Program-made: the position numbers and the translations under genes
Notes under the pieces: model-generated
Told to the model about the DNA's origin: nothing
What the model saw: the letters and a program-made list of their open reading frames with translations, nothing else
The model's database searches: none
Assembly (NCBI GenBank): GCA_025350385.1
Contig: JANXXZ010000395.1
Span: 1 to 10,723 of the forward strand
DNA length: 10,723 bases
Direction: 5' to 3'
From: Bacteroidales bacterium
Lineage (GTDB): Bacteria; Bacteroidota; Bacteroidia; Bacteroidales; UBA4417
Part shown: positions 7,324 to 10,723 of the stretch, in pieces
Numbering within the stretch: position 1 is the stretch's first letter
How the letters are laid out: each line of letters begins with the position of its first letter

Positions 7324-8517
7324 ATGGCATTATTGATCAGGCGCCTGGTGTTTTTTTCAGTTTTTACCTTCCTTTCTATACAGGCAGATGCCCAACTGAC
7401 TGATGCCCGGAAACTGCTTTCCGATTCAATCAACGATTGCAGCGAGATCCAGTATGCAAGCATGCAACTGATCCCCTTATATTACCAGGACGAAAATATT
7501 GATACCGCCAATTACCTGCTTGACTATTGGGCCAAAAAATGCGGCACTGATGAAACCATCTTCCGCACACGCATCCTTTGGGCAATTGATTCAGGAACCT
7601 TTTCCGACACTCTGTTTGGAGATGAAGTGATTCAATACCTCGATGTTTACCAGTGGCTTTACAACGACACAACAGGAAATGCTCTCCAGTCCTATTATTA
7701 CTATACACCGGAATATGAACTCCTAAAATGGTACCAGTCGTTTACGGATAGCATTACCTCACGTGCGCTGAATTATTCGGATCTCTCGGCCGAAGAAGCG
7801 TTTTTTGTCAGGTATTATCATCATCCTGTTGACAGCATGTTCCTGTTACTCACCACCCGGGAATATTCAGGCACAAAACTTAAAAAGATTTTTGATACTC
7901 CCATCCTGGGTGAGCTTCCTGTATGGATTGAACACCAGGCAGGAATTGTCGGTATTTGGATCCCCGGCGACAAATTAAGCATTGTTGGTATTCACCCATG
8001 TTTTGGATATGAATTGGGTTTCCAGAAAAATAAAATGATATTCAATTTAGGAGCCGAACTGAGTATTGGTAAATCGAAAAACAAATACCAGGTTGCATTC
8101 AATGATCAGATCCACAACTCCGATAACTTCATGGAGCTGAGTATTCATGCTGATCTTGGCCGGCAGATTATCCAATACAGGCGGTTTGAATTTGATGTTT
8201 TCGGAAGCGCCTCATACGAGGCGCTGGAGGTACTGAATCTTAACGACGGCACCATTTCTAACGAAAATGCCCAAAGCAAATTCATTCACTCACCCGGACT
8301 GGGTTTCGGGGCTGCATATATCTACTACCTGAATAAAGGCAGGTATATCGGTATTAAGGGAAGGTACAATTTACTTAATTTCAATAATTCCGGTGGAACT
8401 AATCTCCGTGGGAATGCTTTAATGATAACCACGGAATACGGAATAGGTATGAATCAATGGCTGAACAAGCAACAAACCTTCCTGAACAACCGGATCAAGG
8501 CATTTAAAAAGAAATAG
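7324..8517 (+). CDS. Uncharacterised exported protein with predicted C-terminal outer-membrane beta-barrel
   Basis: This 397-residue protein was not recognised. Residues 1-23 form a signal peptide (RRLVFFSVFTFLSIQADA, likely cut before Q24). Residues about 25-190 are helical and rich in Tyr, Trp and Asp (LLSDSINDCSEIQYASMQLI, YYYYTPEYELLKWYQSF), perhaps a small periplasmic repeat-like domain; Cys39 and Cys73 lie within it. From about 200 onward there are about eight amphipathic strands with alternating hydrophobic residues and Gly/Tyr/Asn turns (205-213, 217-231, 237-247, 268-280, 285-297, 325-336, 340-351, 362-374). This suggests a small eight-stranded barrel of the PorT/OmpA-like type. The protein ends in a basic tail (NNRIKAFKKK) rather than the aromatic C-terminus common in proteobacterial barrels. 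No operon partner is adjacent: 668 bp lie upstream and 184 bp downstream. The function is unknown; a barrel with an N-terminal periplasmic domain is an inference from strand pattern. Confidence 0.85.
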   Translation: MALLIRRLVFFSVFTFLSIQADAQLTDARKLLSDSINDCSEIQYASMQLIPLYYQDENIDTANYLLDYWAKKCGTDETIFRTRILWAIDSGTFSDTLFGDEVIQYLDVYQWLYNDTTGNALQSYYYYTPEYELLKWYQSFTDSITSRALNYSDLSAEEAFFVRYYHHPVDSMFLLLTTREYSGTKLKKIFDTPILGELPVWIEHQAGIVGIWIPGDKLSIVGIHPCFGYELGFQKNKMIFNLGAELSIGKSKNKYQVAFNDQIHNSDNFMELSIHADLGRQIIQYRRFEFDVFGSASYEALEVLNLNDGTISNENAQSKFIHSPGLGFGAAYIYYLNKGRYIGIKGRYNLLNFNNSGGTNLRGNALMITTEYGIGMNQWLNKQQTFLNNRIKAFKKK

Positions 8518-8539
8518 CCTCACAATTTTTAAATAACCG

Positions 8540-8595
8540 GTATTATTACTTCCTTAATATTTCATAATACTGCCTCCGGATGTTGAACATTCCGG
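8540..8595 (+). terminator. Two inverted repeats after the barrel gene, possible transcript end
   Basis: GTATTAT (8540-8546) pairs with ATAATAC (8564-8570) across a 17-nt loop. Just after it, 8576-8595 is an almost perfect palindrome: CCGG-ATGTT-G-AACAT-T-CCGG. Neither is followed directly by a strong T-run; only TTTT occurs about 10 bp later. They could end transcription of the 7324-8517 gene, or the second could be an operator for the MDR gene that starts about 106 bp later. Confidence 0.35.
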
Positions 8596-8701
8596 TCGCT
8601 CAAATCTTTTACTAATGTTCCTGTTTTTTCCGATTTTGTAAGATTGCTTCTGACAGGAATACTGATCGGGATAGATTGTCCTGCCAATATTCAAAAAAAG
8701 T

Positions 8702-9715
8702 ATGAAAGCAATACAGTTTACCGGTTACGGAGAAACCAGTGATAAAATCATCCTGTCGGATATTCCGGTACCCGTTCCATCCGATCATGAAGTACTTGTA
8801 AAAGCAGTTGCTGCCAGCCTGAACCCCATCGACTATAAACTGGTGAACGGGAGACTTAAACAGCTCCTGAAGTTCCGCTTCCCGCAACGGCTTGGATATG
8901 ATGTAAGTGGCCAGATTACTGCCATAGGTAAGAATGTAAGCAGTTTCAAAACCGGGGATGAAATTTATTCAAGAGTAGGAACAAAAAGTCCCGGCACATT
9001 CGCCGAATACATCTGCATTGAAGAGAAGTACCTGGCACTGAAACCGGCAAAGCTTTCGCATCGGGAAGCATCCTGTATACCCTTAACAGGTCTTACAACA
9101 ATGCAGGCAATGCTTGCTGCCGATGCCAAAGCCGGTAAAAAGATCCTGATCCACGCGGGTTCAGGAGGTGTGGGCGTATTTGCCATTCAATATGCCAAAG
9201 CCCTGGGTTTGTTTGTGGCTACAACCACCAGCACCGGGAATGTTTCCTGGGTTAAAGATCTTGGGGCCGATGTAGTAATCGATTACAAAAAGCAGGATTA
9301 TACGAACCTGTTGAAGGACTATGACATAGTATACGACACCCTGGGAGGAGATACCACCCTGCGATCCTTTGATGTTCTCAGGAAAGGCGGAACCGTGGTA
9401 AGTATCAGCGGTCCGCCGGATGCTCATTTCGCTGCCCATATGCAGCTGAATTTTCTGTACAGTTGGATATTTCAATTCATGAGCAGGAAAGTGAGGAAAA
9501 AGGCCAGGCTCACCGGCACCAATTACCGCTACTTGCTTATGACTCCCGGTGGAAAGCAATTGGAGGAACTTAACGTTCTGCTGGAACAGGGAAAGATCAA
9601 ACCTTTAATTGACAAAGTGTTTCCGCTTTCCGAAACAATTTCGGCTTTGAAATACCTGGAAACCGGCAGGGTTAAAGGGAAAGTCGTGATTGATTGTATC
9701 AACCCAATAAGCTGA
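8702..9715 (+). CDS. NAD(P)-dependent zinc-free MDR oxidoreductase (quinone/alkenal reductase-like)
   Basis: This 337-residue cytosolic protein is of normal length for the zinc-independent quinone oxidoreductase branch of the medium-chain dehydrogenase/reductase superfamily. These enzymes use NADPH to reduce quinones or alpha,beta-unsaturated carbonyls. The N-terminal GroES-like domain (about 1-125) contains SLNPIDYKL (39-47), GYDVSGQITAIG (65-76), FKTGDEIYSR (82-91) and GTFAEY (98-103). The structural and catalytic zinc cysteines of alcohol dehydrogenases are absent. The Rossmann domain (about 126-300) has PLTGLTTMQAM and the dinucleotide motif AGSGGVG (152-158), then LGADVVIDY (187-195) and YDTLGG (211-216). 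The C-terminus KGKVVIDC is typical. The overall pattern is close to plant AOR/ceQORH and bacterial YogA-like proteins; the natural substrate cannot be told. It lies 10 bp upstream of the NTF2-like gene, so they are probably co-transcribed. No strong Shine-Dalgarno or promoter match precedes it. Confidence 0.93.
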   Translation: MKAIQFTGYGETSDKIILSDIPVPVPSDHEVLVKAVAASLNPIDYKLVNGRLKQLLKFRFPQRLGYDVSGQITAIGKNVSSFKTGDEIYSRVGTKSPGTFAEYICIEEKYLALKPAKLSHREASCIPLTGLTTMQAMLAADAKAGKKILIHAGSGGVGVFAIQYAKALGLFVATTTSTGNVSWVKDLGADVVIDYKKQDYTNLLKDYDIVYDTLGGDTTLRSFDVLRKGGTVVSISGPPDAHFAAHMQLNFLYSWIFQFMSRKVRKKARLTGTNYRYLLMTPGGKQLEELNVLLEQGKIKPLIDKVFPLSETISALKYLETGRVKGKVVIDCINPIS

Positions 9716-9725
9716 TGATCGTGCA

Positions 9726-10238
9726 ATGAACCAGAATGAACAGCTAATAGAGAAATTCTATACCAGTTTCCGGTATAAGGATTTCGGCGGAATGCAGGAA
9801 TGCTATGCCGACCATGCCCTTTTTAACGATGAGGTGTTTTCCGATCTTACCGCCGAACAGGTAAGGGCCATGTGGAAAATGTTCTGCCTGAACAGCAACG
9901 ATCTGAAAATTGAGTGCAGCAATATAAGTGCGGGCGATTTCAACGGGAAAGCCGAATGGACCGCAACCTATACATTTTCAGCTACCGGACGAAAGGTAGT
10001 GAACCGTATCAAAGCCAGCTTTACGTTTTCGAATGGCAAAATCGTGAACCATAAGGATAGCTTCGATTTTTATACCTGGTCAAAACAGGCACTTGGAATT
10101 ATGGGGTTATTATTGGGCTGGACTCCCCAGTTAAAAAAGAAGGTAAAACAGTCAGCTATGAAAAACCTGGCTGCTTTTATGAATAAAAAAGTTAGCGGTA
10201 ATTACGTTAGTCAATTCCATGAAAGTGTTGCAGGATAA
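9726..10238 (+). CDS. NTF2-like / SnoaL-fold protein
   Basis: This 170-residue protein belongs to the nuclear transport factor 2-like superfamily, a cone-shaped alpha+beta fold used by small enzymes and ligand-binding proteins. The N-terminus (NEQLIEKFYTSFRYKDFGGMQECYADHALFND, residues 4-35) has the typical helix pattern and the Tyr-Ala-Asp turn. Strands follow (AEWTATYTFSATGRKVVNRIKASFTFSNGKIVNHKDSFD). The C-terminal helical tail (LLLGWTPQLKKKVKQSAMKNLAAF) is characteristic of one Bacteroidota subgroup. There is no signal peptide, so it is cytosolic. It starts 10 bp after the MDR reductase stop, which suggests an operon and possibly a shared substrate. No catalytic assignment is possible. 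It ends two bases before the stop of the convergent CBM9-like gene, leaving no space for a separate terminator. Confidence 0.88.
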   Translation: MNQNEQLIEKFYTSFRYKDFGGMQECYADHALFNDEVFSDLTAEQVRAMWKMFCLNSNDLKIECSNISAGDFNGKAEWTATYTFSATGRKVVNRIKASFTFSNGKIVNHKDSFDFYTWSKQALGIMGLLLGWTPQLKKKVKQSAMKNLAAFMNKKVSGNYVSQFHESVAG

Positions 10239-10240
10239 GC

Positions 10241-10723
10241 CTACTTTAATATCACGGACGTTTTCCACACCCTTCCATCCTGGGTTATATGCCAGGTGCT
10301 TTTTCCATCAGCCGAAGGTAAAGTTGCTTCGAATAATGACTGGGTGAGAATGATTTCAGGAGCAAACACTACTTCATTTACTTTATAATCAGCCAGTTCA
10401 AGCTGTTTCAGGTCTGCTGTATATTTTGCATTTTTATCAAAGAATACCTTTTCCCGAAAACAGATCATCCTTAACGCCCATTTCACCCCATTATCAGGGT
10501 TTTCAATATAGGGATCAGTGCCTGTACCAACCGTTTTGCCTGAAAACTGAAGGTATCCCCAGGTTTCGGGCCGGTGCATGTTAACGACTCCCTGGGGCGA
10601 CCATACCCAATTATCTTCAGGCAACATTTTTTCCTTCCCGTCCACCTTTTGGGTGCGTCTTTGATATTTGCCGTCAACCACGTCAATCATCCATTCAACC
10701 CGTGAAAAGTCAATCCGGTACTG
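10241..10723 (-). CDS. CBM9-like carbohydrate-binding protein, C-terminal part (cut by window edge)
   Basis: The frame is open to the right edge, so 160 C-terminal residues are visible, from QYRIDFSRVEWMIDV to WKTSVILK. The N-terminus and start lie outside the window; a Met at 10690 is internal. RIDFSRVEW, DNWVWSPQGVVNMHRPETWGYLQFSG and the following strands match the C-terminal half of the family 9-like carbohydrate-binding proteins of Bacteroidota, usually about 350 residues and exported. Such domains bind sugar chain ends (CBM9 proper binds cellulose and xylan reducing ends), with Trp residues stacking on the sugar; WVW and the Trp of ETWG are candidates. A typical enzyme active site was not seen. 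The gene converges with the NTF2-like gene, with two bases between their stop codons. Its role in glycan use fits the GH43 and GH3 genes at the other end, but the intervening genes are unrelated. Confidence 0.78.
   Translation of the reverse strand, partial: QYRIDFSRVEWMIDVVDGKYQRRTQKVDGKEKMLPEDNWVWSPQGVVNMHRPETWGYLQFSGKTVGTGTDPYIENPDNGVKWALRMICFREKVFFDKNAKYTADLKQLELADYKVNEVVFAPEIILTQSLFEATLPSADGKSTWHITQDGRVWKTSVILK

Noticed and set aside
10241..10690. A complete 149-residue - strand gene starting at the Met at 10690
   Set aside because: The frame continues upstream to the window edge with family-like residues (QYRIDFSRVEW), so the Met is internal and the gene is partial.

Overview
The window looks like chromosomal DNA of a member of the Bacteroidota, most likely a Bacteroidales or Marinilabiliales-type environmental or gut polysaccharide degrader. 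The reasons are the glycoside hydrolase families and their domain layouts, weak or absent Shine-Dalgarno sequences before AT-rich starts, one exact match to the Bacteroidota -7 promoter element (TACCTTTG), and intergenic repeats built on CCCCTTTGAAAAAGGGG, a pattern I associate with this phylum. No tRNA, rRNA, transposase, phage gene or CRISPR array was seen.

Layout. Positions 87-4400 hold two exported carbohydrate enzymes on the + strand: a GH43 enzyme with a discoidin (F5/8 type C) domain and a C-terminal Fn3-like domain, then a BglX-type GH3 beta-glucosidase. The 270-bp gap between them contains GC-rich inverted repeats. After a 461-bp gap with a weak terminator and a good promoter candidate comes a 597-residue protein (4862-6655). 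It has no obvious close family, but it carries two motifs that resemble the catalytic and phosphate-binding motifs of nitronate monooxygenases, plus seven cysteines confined to residues 250-476. A 668-bp non-coding stretch follows with a palindromic interspersed repeat. Next are an uncharacterised exported protein with a predicted small outer-membrane beta-barrel (7324-8517) and a tight two-gene unit of a zinc-free MDR oxidoreductase and an NTF2-like protein (8702-10238). On the - strand, running off the right edge, is the C-terminal part of a CBM9-like carbohydrate-binding protein.

How the parts fit. The GH43, GH3 and CBM9-like genes point to plant-type polysaccharide use. The GH43 would release pentose or related side groups, and the periplasmic GH3 would cleave terminal beta-glucosides (or xylosides). 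No SusC/SusD pair is visible, so this is at most the edge of a polysaccharide utilisation locus. The middle genes appear unrelated to glycan breakdown. The 4862-6655 protein is the most promising unexplained gene: it reads as a divergent FMN TIM-barrel protein with a large insertion and a cysteine-bearing C-terminal region.
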